A stretch of DNA of 50,716 bases from JBHHZM01 sp046758065. GTDB lineage: Bacteria; Pseudomonadota; Alphaproteobacteria; JAAXGF01. The notes under the pieces are model-generated. The model made no database searches. It was not told the origin of the DNA and saw nothing but the letters and a program-made list of their open reading frames with translations. This document shows, piece by piece, positions 40,756 through 49,298 of the stretch. Each line of letters opens with the position of its first letter. Position 1 is the first letter of the stretch. The DNA is taken from contig JBHHZM010000003.1 in assembly GCA_046758065.1 (NCBI GenBank), positions 1 through 50,716 of the forward strand, read 5' to 3'. Position numbers and translations under genes: made by a program.

Positions 40756-42141
40756 ATGGACGCGCGCCGACCGCTGAGCAATCACGTGATTGCCGAGCTT
40801 CACGCCCTTCTCGGCGATCGTCTTTCGACCGCGGCCGCGGTGCGCGCGCATCACGGCAAGGACGTTTCCTACCACGAGGCCCACGATCCCGACGCGGTGG
40901 CGTTCGTCGAATCGACCGAGGAGGTCGCCGGCGTCGTCGCCATCTGCGCCCGCCATCGCGTTGCGGTCGTCCCCTACGGCACCGGCACCTCGCTCGAGGG
41001 TCACGTGGCGGCGCTGAACGGCGGCGTATCGCTCGACCTCGGCCGCATGGACCGGGTGCTGAGCGTCAACGCCGACGACATGGACGCCACCGTCGAGGCC
41101 GGGGTCACCCGCAAGCAACTCAACCATTATCTGCGCGATACCGGGCTGTTCTTCCCCATAGACCCGGGCGCCGACGCTTCGCTCGGCGGCATGGCGGCGA
41201 CGCGCGCGTCGGGCACCAACGCGGTGCGTTACGGCACCATGCGCGAGAACGTGCTGGCGCTCACCGTGGTGCTCGCCGACGGTCGCGTCATCCGGACCTC
41301 GAGGCGCGCCCGCAAGTCGGCCGCCGGCTACGACCTCACCCGGCTCTTCGTTGGTTCCGAGGGGACTCTCGGCGTCATCACCGAGGTCACCGTGAAACTC
41401 TACGGCATTCCCGAGGCGATCTCGGCCGCGGTCTGCGCCTTTCCCACGATCGAAGAAGCGGTCAGGACCGTCGTCCTGACGATCCAGAGCGGCGTGCCGG
41501 TGGCGCGCATCGAACTCCTCGATGCGCTCACCATGGAAGCGGTCAACGACTATGCGAAACTCGATTATCCGGTCGCCCCGACGCTCTTCTTCGAGTTCCA
41601 CGGCACGCCGGCGAGCGTCGCCGAGCAGGCCGAGACGGTCGAGGCCATCGCCGGCGAGCTCGGCGGCGGCGGCTTCGCCTGGGCGACCCATGCCGAGGAC
41701 CGCGCGCGGTTGTGGCAGGCAAGGCACGACGCCTACTTCGCCACCCTCGCGCTCAGGCCCGGCAAGCAGGGCTTCGCGACCGATGTTTGCGTGCCGATTT
41801 CGCGTCTCGCCGAGTGCATCGCCGAAACCCAGAAGGATCTCGCCGACTCACCCGTACTCGCGCCGCTCGTCGGCCACGTCGGCGACGGCAACTTCCACCT
41901 CGTCTACCTGATCGATCCGGACGATCCGCGCGAACTCGCCGAAGCCAAGCGTCTCAACGAGCGGATGGTCATGCGGGCGCTCGCCATGGACGGCACCTGC
42001 ACCGGCGAGCACGGCATCGGCTACGGCAAGCTCGACTTCCTGCAGGCCGAGCACGGCGAGGCGGTGAGCGTCATGCGTCTGATCAAACGGGCGCTCGACC
42101 CCGACAACATCATGAATCCGGGAAAGGTGATACGCGTCTAA
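40756..42141 (+). CDS. FAD-linked D-2-hydroxyacid (D-lactate-type) dehydrogenase
   Basis: A 461-residue GlcD/DLD-type flavoprotein. The FAD-binding PCMH domain (about 40-215) contains VVPYGTGTSLEGHVAALNGGVSLDL, LFFPIDPGADASLGG and GTNAVRYGTMRENV. The C-terminal cap domain carries LVGHVGDGNFHLVYL (metal/substrate His) and the terminal CTGEHGIGYGKL. It probably oxidises D-lactate or a related acid and passes electrons to quinone or cytochrome. GlcE/GlcF partners are absent. ATG at 40756 is supported by GAAGAAGGCGGGG upstream. Confidence 0.88.
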   Translation: MDARRPLSNHVIAELHALLGDRLSTAAAVRAHHGKDVSYHEAHDPDAVAFVESTEEVAGVVAICARHRVAVVPYGTGTSLEGHVAALNGGVSLDLGRMDRVLSVNADDMDATVEAGVTRKQLNHYLRDTGLFFPIDPGADASLGGMAATRASGTNAVRYGTMRENVLALTVVLADGRVIRTSRRARKSAAGYDLTRLFVGSEGTLGVITEVTVKLYGIPEAISAAVCAFPTIEEAVRTVVLTIQSGVPVARIELLDALTMEAVNDYAKLDYPVAPTLFFEFHGTPASVAEQAETVEAIAGELGGGGFAWATHAEDRARLWQARHDAYFATLALRPGKQGFATDVCVPISRLAECIAETQKDLADSPVLAPLVGHVGDGNFHLVYLIDPDDPRELAEAKRLNERMVMRALAMDGTCTGEHGIGYGKLDFLQAEHGEAVSVMRLIKRALDPDNIMNPGKVIRV

Positions 42142-42147
42142 GTGACT

Positions 42148-42321
42148 GGCCCGAAATAGGTGCTTGATTTGAAACGGGAAATCCTGTGTCAGGAGCACCA
42201 CTATGTCACTCCCGCGAAAGCGGGAGTCCAGACGCTTGCATGGATTCCCGCTTGCGCGGGAATGACGTGAGGCGGCCCGACATCCTATAAGCGACTGAAA
42301 ACAAACAGTTCATTTCGGGCC
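42148..42321. mobile_element. Candidate MITE with 10-base terminal inverted repeats
   Basis: GGCCCGAAAT (42148-42157) and its exact complement ATTTCGGGCC (42312-42321) bracket 174 bases of non-coding DNA directly after the dehydrogenase stop. Inside are a nested pair GGTGCT/AGCACC (42159-42199) and the large palindrome at 42205-42266. No coding sequence is inside. Flanking direct repeats are not obvious, so transposition is unproven. Confidence 0.4.
42205..42266. repeat. Palindromic intergenic repeat (REP-like, GTCA...TGAC)
   Basis: Two 26-base arms, 42205-42230 and 42241-42266, match as inverted repeats with three mismatches around a 10-base centre. Each arm is itself a small hairpin (TCCCGCGAAAGCGGGA and its partner). 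From general knowledge, the pattern of TCATTCCCGCGAAAGCGGGA in both orientations is a widespread dispersed repeat in proteobacterial intergenic DNA. It could fold as a transcription terminator-like or RNA-stabilising structure. Confidence 0.75.
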
Positions 42322-42364
42322 GGACGCTAAAGAAAACGGCGCGTATCCCGGCGCGGGTAAGGGC

Positions 42365-42562
42365 TTAAGCCGGCTCGTCGCTCGGTCCCTGATCGATCCG
42401 CTTGCCGTCGAGTTCGCGCTGGCGGCGTTCGGCCTCGTGTCGCACGATCTCGCGTTCGATCTTGCTGCGTCCGAGACGCGCACGGTTTTCGCTGGCGCGG
42501 CGCTCAGCCTCGTGGCGATTACGTTGCTTGCGATACTGGTTCAGATTAATTACATCTCCCAT
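42365..42562 (-). CDS. DUF4169 family protein
   Basis: A 65-residue highly charged protein with the DUF4169 pattern: MGDVINLNQYRKQRNRHEAE, then NRARLGRSKIEREIVRHEAE and the end ELDGKRIDQG. It is mostly one basic/acidic helix. In alphaproteobacteria it tends to sit near sspB, an RHH protein and fumC; here those lie a few kilobases away, past the AsmA gene. Function unknown. Confidence 0.82.
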   Translation of the reverse strand: MGDVINLNQYRKQRNRHEAERRASENRARLGRSKIEREIVRHEAERRQRELDGKRIDQGPSDEPA

Positions 42563-42708
42563 GACCGAGCCCTGTCGAACGCCCTTGTGGCTACTCGTTT
42601 CCCTGTCTATGACACCGGTTCCGCAAGCTAGCTTAGCGAAAATGAAAGCAGGCGCAAGCGGTGACGTCCCTGCCGCCGGCGTATCGGGACGCGACTGAAA
42701 GGATCACC

Positions 42709-45700
42709 GTGAAGAAGTTTTTCTACGCCGTCGCCGCGCTCTTGCTGTTGCTCGTCGCGGCCGCGGTGATTGCGCCGTTCGTCATCGACCTCAACGACTA
42801 CAAGGACGTCATCGCCGCCCGCGCCAAGGCGCTCACCGGCCGCGACATCGCCATCGAGGGCGACATCGACCTCACGCTGCTGCCCGCGCCGACCGTTGCG
42901 GTCAACCGGGTGCGCGTCGTCAACCTGCCGGGAGCCGCGGCGCCCGACATGCTGCGCCTCAAGTCGGCCGAGGCGCGTATTGCGCTGATGCCGCTGCTGC
43001 GCGGCGAGGTCAAGGTGGAAAGTTTCACCCTGGTCGAGCCCGCGCTCGAACTCGAGGCGCTTGCCGACGGCCGGGTCAACTGGCAGTTCGAGACCGGAGC
43101 CGGCGCCGCGCCCGAAGCCGCCACCACGCCCGCCACCGCCGAACCGGCGGTGCGCCTCGACCATGTGGCGATCGAGAACGGTACGCTCGTCTACCGCGAC
43201 AGTGTGAGCGGCAGGGTCGAGCGCATCGGAGGTCTCAACATGACCGCCGGCGCCGACTCGCTCGCCGGTCCGTTCCGCGCCGAGGGCAGCCTGGTGGCGC
43301 GCGGCGCGCCGTTGTCGTTCAAGCTCGGGATCGGCGCGCTCGAGCGCCGGCCGACGCCGATCAATCTCGAGATCGCGCTCGATTCGGCGCGGGCGTCGCT
43401 CATCTTCGCCGGGTCGCTCAGCGCGCTCGACGCCGACGCCGAAGTGAACGGGAAGCTCAAGTTCGAGGGCGCATCGCTCGCCCGCTTTCTCGCCCTCCTC
43501 GGTTCCACTGTCGGCCCGTCGAAGGCTTTTCTCGATCACGCCTTTTCGGCCAGCGGAGTACTCTCGGGCGGGGCCGCGTCGATCGGGTTCAACGACGTCG
43601 ATTTCGAGCTCAATGGCGTTCAAGGCACCGGCGCCGTAAGCGCGGTGCTCGGTGAAACCCCGCGGATCGATGCCGCGCTGTCGTTCACCCGCGTCGACCT
43701 CGATCAATTGCTCGCGTCCGCGACGACCACCGCGGCGACGGCAGCGACCTCCGGGACCGCTCCGGCTCCGTCGTCGCCTTTCGTGCTGCCCGGCGAAATC
43801 GCGGCAAGTTTCGACGTGCGCGCCAATGCCGTCATCTACAATGGCGCGGTGGTGCGTCAGGCTCAGCTCACCGCCGCGCTTCGCGACGGGACGCTGACGT
43901 TGCAGCAGGTCTCGGCGCTGTTGCCCGGCGGTTCGGACATCACCGTGTTCGGCGTGCTCGACAGCGCCGGGGGTGCGCCCCGCTTCAGCGGTCAGATCGA
44001 GGCCTCGGCCGATAACCTGCGCGCGGTGCTCGACTGGCTGCGCGTTCCGCTGCCCCCGATTCCCGCCGACCGCCTGCGCAAGCTGAGCCTTTCAACCAAG
44101 CTCGAAGTCACCCCGGAACTCGCCAAAATATCGGCGCTCGACCTGCGGCTCGACCTTTCGCGCCTGACCGGCGGGGTTAATCTGGCAATCGGCCCGCGTC
44201 CGGCGTTCAACGCCATTCTCGTGCTCGACCGCATCAATCTCGACGCGTATCTGACGCGCGCCGTCGGGACGCCGGCGGACGGGGCGGCGCGCGGCGAGGG
44301 CAAAGCGGCAAACCCGCTGGCCGCGCTCGCCGGCTTCGACGGCGAGATCAAGGCGCGTATCGGCAAGCTCGTCTACAACACCGTGCCGATCGACGGGCTC
44401 GCCCTCGACGCCGGTCTCGTCGGCGGCAAGCTGACACTGCGCGGCCTGGCCTTCGAGGATCTCGCGGGCGCCAACGGGGCGCTCAACGGCACGATCGACG
44501 CCACGCGGCCGGCGCTCGATCTCACCTTCGGTATCGAGACCGCCGATCTCAACCGGCTGCTGCGCGTGTTCGACGTCGCGCCGGCCGAGAGCCTGGGCAG
44601 GTTCAAGGCGCACGGCCGCGTCGGCGGCGACCTCGCGGCGCTCACGCTCGACACCAAGGTCATCCTGGATGACGTCAGGGCGTCGCTCGCCGGTACGATC
44701 GCGGCGCTTGCGACCGAACCGGCCATCGATCTTGCGATCGATCTGCGGGGTGCAAATCTGTCGCGTCTCGCGCGACGGCTGGGCGCCCGAATCGATCTGG
44801 CGCCGGGCGTCGACGCCGCGTTCTCTCTCAAGGGCAAGGTCAAGGGCGACGCCGGGCGCACCGAGGTCAAGCTGGGCCTCGCCGCCGCCGGGATCGAGGG
44901 ACGCCTCGACGGCCTCGTCATCGGGCTCGCCGAGGCGCCAAGCTATGACGTCGCGCTGACGGCAAGCCATCCCGATCTTGCGCGGCTGGCGACGACGTTC
45001 GGCGCGGGCGGTCCGGCAGGCGGACGCGATCTCGGCGGCGTGCGTATCGCCGCGCGCGTAACCGGCGATGCGCTTCAGGCGCATATCAGCGACTTCGACG
45101 CCACGCTCGGTCCGACCCGGCTTGCCGGCGACATGACGGCGCGCTGGGACGGGCCGCGGCCGAGGGTCGATGCCGAGCTTTCGGCCGGCGACATCGTCGT
45201 CGACATGTTTCTTGCCCCGGCCACTGCGGGAGCCGGCGAGGCGGTCTCGGGCGCCGACGCTCCGGCGGAGGCGCGCTGGTCGCGCGCGCCGCTCGATCTT
45301 TCCGGCCTGCGCGCGCTCGACGCCGCCGCCCGGATCAAGGCCAAGTCGTTGACGGTGCGCCAATACCGTTTCGACGACGTGACGCTGGCCCTCAAACTTG
45401 CCGATGGCGTGCTCGATATCGACAAATTGAGCGGCCGTCTGTACGGCGCTCCGGCCGAGCTTGCCGGGCGCATCGCCGACAGCGACATGCCGAGCGCCGA
45501 GATCGCGCTCAACCTCGCCGGCGCCGACCTCAAGCCGCTGCTGATCGATGCCGCCGGCGTCGACGCCGTTTCCGGGCGTCTCGACCTTACCGGCCGCTTC
45601 CACGCCAGCGGGCGCAGCGCGTTCGAACTGATCTCGGATCTTGCCGGCAATGCGACGATCGCGGTTCGCGACGGCCTCGTTCGCGGCTTCGACCTCGGCC

Positions 45701-46320
45701 GGCTCAACCGGCAGCTCGGCGAGCTCGACAGCGAGGCCGCGTTCATCGAGCTCGCGGGCGCGGCGCTCTCCGGGGGCGAGACGCGCATCGCGGCGCTCGA
45801 CGGAACCGTGACCGCGAAGGACGGCGTTCTCAGGAGCGACGATCTGCGCCTCGTCGCCGACGGCGGCACGGGCGCCGCGACCGCGACCGTCAATCTGCCC
45901 GGCTGGAACCTCGTTCTCGACAGCAGCTTTCGCCTTACCGGCCATCCCGACGCGCCGGCGGTCGGCATCACCCTGCGGGGGCCGATCGACAAGCCCGAAC
46001 GCACGATCGACGACCGGGAGCTCAAGGCCTATGTCGCCCGGAAGGTGATCGGCGGCGTGATCCGCAAGGCAGTGCCCGGGGCGGGCGGCGAAACCGGCGC
46101 GGCGGGCGCGGTGGGCGGTCTTCTCAATGCGCTCACCGGCGGCGGCGCGGCCCAGCCGGCTCCGGTCCAGCCGGCTCCGGCGCCCGTGCCGGAGCCGGCT
46201 CCGGTCCAGCCCGCTCCGGCGCCCGCGTCGGAACCGGTCCAGCCCGCGCCTGCGCAGCAGGCGCCCCAGAAGCAGTTCGAGAACCTGCTCAAGGGCCTGC
46301 TCAAGGGCGTCGGCAACTAA
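42709..46320 (+). CDS. Large AsmA-family envelope protein
   Basis: A 1203-residue AsmA protein. An N-terminal anchor (about 3-24, FFYAVAALLLLLVAAAVIAPF) is followed by the AsmA start INDYKDVIAARAKALTGRDI-like segment, repeated beta-rich units and a C-terminal AsmA-like region (VRGFDLGRLNRQLGEL, GLVR). Members are bridge-like periplasmic proteins linked to phospholipid transport to the outer membrane. The last 60 residues are a Pro/Ala repeat (QPAP, APVPEPAPV) encoded by short tandem DNA repeats at about 46150-46260. GTG at 42709 is chosen because AGGA precedes it and the anchor begins there. Confidence 0.88.
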   Translation: MKKFFYAVAALLLLLVAAAVIAPFVIDLNDYKDVIAARAKALTGRDIAIEGDIDLTLLPAPTVAVNRVRVVNLPGAAAPDMLRLKSAEARIALMPLLRGEVKVESFTLVEPALELEALADGRVNWQFETGAGAAPEAATTPATAEPAVRLDHVAIENGTLVYRDSVSGRVERIGGLNMTAGADSLAGPFRAEGSLVARGAPLSFKLGIGALERRPTPINLEIALDSARASLIFAGSLSALDADAEVNGKLKFEGASLARFLALLGSTVGPSKAFLDHAFSASGVLSGGAASIGFNDVDFELNGVQGTGAVSAVLGETPRIDAALSFTRVDLDQLLASATTTAATAATSGTAPAPSSPFVLPGEIAASFDVRANAVIYNGAVVRQAQLTAALRDGTLTLQQVSALLPGGSDITVFGVLDSAGGAPRFSGQIEASADNLRAVLDWLRVPLPPIPADRLRKLSLSTKLEVTPELAKISALDLRLDLSRLTGGVNLAIGPRPAFNAILVLDRINLDAYLTRAVGTPADGAARGEGKAANPLAALAGFDGEIKARIGKLVYNTVPIDGLALDAGLVGGKLTLRGLAFEDLAGANGALNGTIDATRPALDLTFGIETADLNRLLRVFDVAPAESLGRFKAHGRVGGDLAALTLDTKVILDDVRASLAGTIAALATEPAIDLAIDLRGANLSRLARRLGARIDLAPGVDAAFSLKGKVKGDAGRTEVKLGLAAAGIEGRLDGLVIGLAEAPSYDVALTASHPDLARLATTFGAGGPAGGRDLGGVRIAARVTGDALQAHISDFDATLGPTRLAGDMTARWDGPRPRVDAELSAGDIVVDMFLAPATAGAGEAVSGADAPAEARWSRAPLDLSGLRALDAAARIKAKSLTVRQYRFDDVTLALKLADGVLDIDKLSGRLYGAPAELAGRIADSDMPSAEIALNLAGADLKPLLIDAAGVDAVSGRLDLTGRFHASGRSAFELISDLAGNATIAVRDGLVRGFDLGRLNRQLGELDSEAAFIELAGAALSGGETRIAALDGTVTAKDGVLRSDDLRLVADGGTGAATATVNLPGWNLVLDSSFRLTGHPDAPAVGITLRGPIDKPERTIDDRELKAYVARKVIGGVIRKAVPGAGGETGAAGAVGGLLNALTGGGAAQPAPVQPAPAPVPEPAPVQPAPAPASEPVQPAPAQQAPQKQFENLLKGLLKGVGN

Positions 46321-46559
46321 TCATCGGGCTCGACGCCGGCGCGCTCCGCCCGGGCGCGCAGCCATTCGACCGCATGGACGCGCAGGGCGCTCGACAGGTT
46401 GCCGTCGCGCCCGCGGTCGATCTCGGCCACCAACCGGTTGAGAGAAACGCCGCGCGCGGACGCGATCCCGCGCAGGATTTCCCAGAAGACGTCCTCGAGC
46501 GAGACGCTGGTCCGGTGCCCGGCGATCACCACCGAGCGCTTGCGCAGGGTCGACGCCAT
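46317..46559 (-). CDS. Ribbon-helix-helix domain protein
   Basis: An 80-residue RHH protein: KRSVVIAGHRTSVSLEDVFWEILRGIA, then SLNRLVAEIDRGRDGNLSSALRV. This is the small alphaproteobacterial RHH group that typically follows fumC. It starts 10 bases after the fumC stop, so the two are probably one operon, and its stop overlaps the AsmA stop. It could be a transcription factor; the target is unknown. Confidence 0.85.
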   Translation of the reverse strand: MASTLRKRSVVIAGHRTSVSLEDVFWEILRGIASARGVSLNRLVAEIDRGRDGNLSSALRVHAVEWLRARAERAGVEPDD

Positions 46560-46569
46560 CGGCGCGGCG

Positions 46570-47973
46570 TCAGGCCGACGGCCCGACCATGTTCTCGGGT
46601 CGCACCCACTCGTCGAACTGCTCGGCCGTCAGCAGACCCAGCGCCAGCGCCGCCTCCTTGAGCGTGGTGCCTTCGGCATAGGCCTTCTTCGCCACCTTGG
46701 CGGCGTTGTCGTAGCCGATGTGGGGGTTGAGCGCGGTCACCAGCATGAGCGAATCGTCGCGCAGGCGCACGATGCGCTCCTCGTTCGCTTCGATGCCGGC
46801 GACGCAGTTGTCGGTGAAGCTCACCGCCGCGTCGCCGATCAGGCGGATCGAGTGCAGGAGGTTGTGGATCATCACCGGCTTGAAGACGTTGAGCTCGAAG
46901 TGGCCGCTCGCCCCGGCGACGGTGATCGCGGTGTGGTTGCCCATGACCTGCGCGCAGACCATGGTCAGCGCCTCGCACTGGGTAGGGTTGACCTTGCCCG
47001 GCATGATCGACGAGCCGGGCTCGTTCTCGGGCAGGCGCAGCTCGCCGAAACCGCAGCGCGGTCCCGAACCGAGCAGGCGGATATCGTTGGCGATCTTCAT
47101 CAGCGAGCAGGCGACGACGTTGAGCATCCCCGACATTTCGACGACGGCGTCGTGCGCGGCGAGCGCCTCGAATTTGTTCTCGGCACTGACGAACGGCAGG
47201 CCCGTGATCTTTGCCACCTCCGCGGCGAAACGCTCGGCGAAGTCGGCGGCGGTATTGAGCCCGGTGCCGACCGCGGTGCCGCCCTGGGCGAGCCGGCAAA
47301 GCCGCGGCAGGGCGTCGCGCACCCGTGCGAGGCCGTTTTCGACCTGCCTGGCGTAACCCGAAAACTCCTGTCCGAGGGTCAGCGGCGTCGCGTCCTGCAG
47401 ATGGGTGCGACCGATCTTGATGATGCCGGCGAATGCTTCGGCCTTGGTGGCGAGCGCGCCGTGCAGATGATCGAGACCGGGGAGGAGGCGGCGATGAATT
47501 TCCTCGACCGCCGCGATGTGCATCGCCGACGGGAAACTGTCGTTCGACGACTGACCCATGTTGACGTGATCGTTGGGGTGGACCGGATCTTTCGAGCCCA
47601 GTTCGCCGCCGAGAATCTCGATCGCCCGGTTGGCGATGACCTCGTTGGCGTTCATGTTGGTCTGCGTGCCCGAGCCGGTCTGCCAGACCACCAGCGGGAA
47701 GTGCTCGGCAAGCGTGCCGTCGATGACTTCGTCCGCCGCGCGGCAGATGGCTTCGGCGAGCCGCGCGTCGAGCCTGCCGCTTGCGGCGTTGATCGTCGCC
47801 GCCGCCTTCTTGACGATGCCGAAGGCGCGGATCAGCGGCGCCGGCATGCGATCGGCGCCGATCCTGAAATTCTGCAGCGAGCGCTGGGTCTGCGCCCCCC
47901 AGTAACGGCCGGCGGGCACCTCGACCGGTCCGAACGAATCGGTTTCGGTGCGGTATTTCGGCGATCCGGTCAT
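46570..47973 (-). CDS. fumC: Class II fumarate hydratase
   Basis: TCA-cycle fumarase, 467 residues. The signature loop GSSIMPGKVNPTQCEAL (about 316-332) carries the catalytic Ser. GSGTQTNMNANEVIANRA and HPNDHVNMGQSSNDSFPSA are the other two active-site segments. The N-terminus ETDSFGPVEVPAGRYWGAQTQRS is also typical. Iron-free fumarase is stable under oxidative conditions. It forms a likely operon with the RHH gene. Confidence 0.96.
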   Translation of the reverse strand: MTGSPKYRTETDSFGPVEVPAGRYWGAQTQRSLQNFRIGADRMPAPLIRAFGIVKKAAATINAASGRLDARLAEAICRAADEVIDGTLAEHFPLVVWQTGSGTQTNMNANEVIANRAIEILGGELGSKDPVHPNDHVNMGQSSNDSFPSAMHIAAVEEIHRRLLPGLDHLHGALATKAEAFAGIIKIGRTHLQDATPLTLGQEFSGYARQVENGLARVRDALPRLCRLAQGGTAVGTGLNTAADFAERFAAEVAKITGLPFVSAENKFEALAAHDAVVEMSGMLNVVACSLMKIANDIRLLGSGPRCGFGELRLPENEPGSSIMPGKVNPTQCEALTMVCAQVMGNHTAITVAGASGHFELNVFKPVMIHNLLHSIRLIGDAAVSFTDNCVAGIEANEERIVRLRDDSLMLVTALNPHIGYDNAAKVAKKAYAEGTTLKEAALALGLLTAEQFDEWVRPENMVGPSA

Positions 47974-48036
47974 GGCTCGACGCTCCCCGGTGCGATTACG
48001 GTCCGGGATCGTTTTATCACAGGGCCGGGAACCGCT

Positions 48037-48378
48037 CTACCCGGGGCTCGACCGTGCCGCGCGCGCCGCCTCGCAGGCCTTGCGCGCCCAGATGCAAAGC
48101 GAATCCGCGTCGTCGAGGACGTCGGCCGGCACGGCGCGGTACGCCAGGGCGATCCGCCGCCCCTTGCGTGCATAGCTGAAAGGGGCCGCGCCGGCCGCCT
48201 CGAAGTCGGCGCGGTTCGCCGCACCCGCCTTGAAGTAAAGCGCGTCCCCCGAGATCAGCCCGAACATCGCGCCGTCGCGGAACAGCCCGTAGCCGCCGAA
48301 CATGCGGCGCGCCGCGACGCCGCCCAATCCGGCGAGCTGATCGAGAACGTAGTCGAGGAATTCGTCGTCCTGCGTCAC
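48037..48378 (-). CDS. TfoX N-terminal domain protein
   Basis: A 113-residue protein equivalent to the N-terminal domain of TfoX/Sxy: DQLAGLGGVAARRMFGGYGLFRDGAMFGLISGDALYFKAG, followed by FSYARKGRRIALAYRAVP. It lacks the C-terminal helical domain. Stand-alone TfoX-N proteins are common in alphaproteobacteria and are not proven competence regulators. It follows sspB on the same strand, 36 bases after its stop. Confidence 0.85.
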   Translation of the reverse strand: MTQDDEFLDYVLDQLAGLGGVAARRMFGGYGLFRDGAMFGLISGDALYFKAGAANRADFEAAGAAPFSYARKGRRIALAYRAVPADVLDDADSLCIWARKACEAARAARSSPG

Positions 48379-48414
48379 CGCGCCAGCCGGATCGCGATAT
48401 ATGACGTTGCCGGG

Positions 48415-48933
48415 TTATTTCTTGCGAAAGGCGTCGAGGGTGACGACCTTCGCGGCTTCGTCTTCTCCGTGGTCTCCGGCGTCGGCGTCCGCATCCTCGG
48501 CCGTCGCGCCGACGATCGCCGCGTCGGGCTCGCCCGGCGCGTCCGCTTCCGGGCCGTCGCCGGCCTCCGCCTCGGCGCCCGTCGTCTTGAACTGCAGGCC
48601 GAACTTGACGCTGGGATCGGCGAAGGCGGTGATCGCCTCGAGCGGGATGACCAGATGCTGGCGGCGTCCGCCGAAGCTCAAGGCAACGCCGATCGCCTCG
48701 TCGTCGACCGTGAGGTCCCAGAACTGGTGCTGGAGGACGATGGTGAGTTCCTCGGGATAGCGCGCGCGCAGGTCGTTGCCGAGCCGCACTCCCGGGTAAT
48801 CGGTGCGGAACGAGATATAGAAATGGTGGTCGCCCGGCAGGCCCTCCTCGATGGCGCGGCGCAGCGCCGCCACCACGACGCCGCGCAGGGCGCCGTCGAC
48901 GAGCCGGTCGTAGTGCATCAGGTCCGTGCCCAT
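48415..48933 (-). CDS. sspB: ClpXP adaptor SspB (alpha type)
   Basis: A 172-residue SspB-alpha homologue, the adaptor that tethers ssrA-tagged and other substrates to ClpXP. The folded domain (about 1-110) has HFYISFRTDYPGVRL, DLTVDDEAIGVALSFGGRR and HLVIPLEAITAFADPSVKFGL. Then comes an acidic Ala/Glu/Asp-rich linker. The C-terminal peptide KVVTLDAFRKK is the expected ClpX-binding tail. ATG at 48933 is chosen because GAGGGGACAG precedes it. The tmRNA gene lies about 70 bases upstream on the same strand. Confidence 0.88.
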   Translation of the reverse strand: MGTDLMHYDRLVDGALRGVVVAALRRAIEEGLPGDHHFYISFRTDYPGVRLGNDLRARYPEELTIVLQHQFWDLTVDDEAIGVALSFGGRRQHLVIPLEAITAFADPSVKFGLQFKTTGAEAEAGDGPEADAPGEPDAAIVGATAEDADADAGDHGEDEAAKVVTLDAFRKK

Positions 48934-48974
48934 CTGTCCCCTCGGCGGCCGATGTGCGCCCAACGGTCGAAAGT

Positions 48975-49002
48975 GGGGGGCTTCTGTTGCCCGGTGCCCC
49001 CC
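48975..49002 (-). terminator. GC hairpin at the 3' end of ssrA
   Basis: A 7-base stem GGGGGGC/GCCCCCC with a 14-base loop lies just past the tmRNA coding domain, followed on the minus strand by ACTTTCG. It may be a terminator, an attenuator between ssrA and sspB, or the processing boundary of the coding RNA. The T-run is short. Confidence 0.45.
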
Positions 49003-49004
49003 GA

Positions 49005-49263
49005 ACCGCGCTTGCCTAGTGATTAGGCAGCGAGTGCCAACTCATGGTTGTCATTGGCAGTTCTAGGTCGGCCCGATAACGGTGGTACCATGCCGGGCAA
49101 AAACCGTTCCTTTACCACGCGCGTCGATCCTGTTTCGCCCCCATGAAAGCCGCGGGTGCCTGCGCGCCCTGCGGCGAAACTTGGTGGAGGCGCCGGGTAC
49201 TGCCCCCGGGTCCGCTACGCTTATGCCGAACGGCGTTTATCGCCATAGCCGGCAAAAGCCGGC
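49005..49263 (-). ncRNA. ssrA: Circularly permuted two-piece tmRNA (ssrA)
   Basis: Read on the minus strand, the acceptor piece comes first. It starts near 49263 with hairpin GCCGGC-TTTT-GCCGGC, then a T-arm (CCGGG, loop GGCAGTA, CCCGG) and the acceptor 3' strand CGCCTCC plus ACCA, ending at 49182. A 39-base spacer follows. The coding piece starts at 49142 with GGGGGCG, which pairs with CGCCTCC (one G-U), then the D-like GGATCGACGCG. The tag frame runs from GCC at 49058 to TAA at 49023: ANDNHELALAA, preceded in the product by the charged alanine. A TGCCTA/TAGGCA hairpin closes the coding domain. This permuted order is characteristic of alphaproteobacteria. Outer ends are approximate. Confidence 0.93.
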
Positions 49264-49269
49264 ACAGGG

Positions 49270-49298
49270 AATATAGGGGTTTGCGAGGATCATTGAAA
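49270..49298 (-). promoter_or_regulatory. Predicted promoter of ssrA
   Basis: On the minus strand TTTCAA (49293-49298) and TATATT (49270-49275) are 17 bases apart. Initiation about 7 bases downstream would fall at about 49263, just before the first tmRNA hairpin. Confidence 0.55.

Noticed and set aside
42437..42631. Plus-strand 64-codon frame with a membrane-like segment
   Set aside because: It is antisense to the well-supported DUF4169 gene; the hydrophobic stretch is a by-product of the charged codons on the other strand.
46150..46260. Tandem DNA repeats as a mobile or CRISPR-like array
   Set aside because: They are in-frame codons for a Pro/Ala-rich linker at the end of the AsmA protein, with no spacers.
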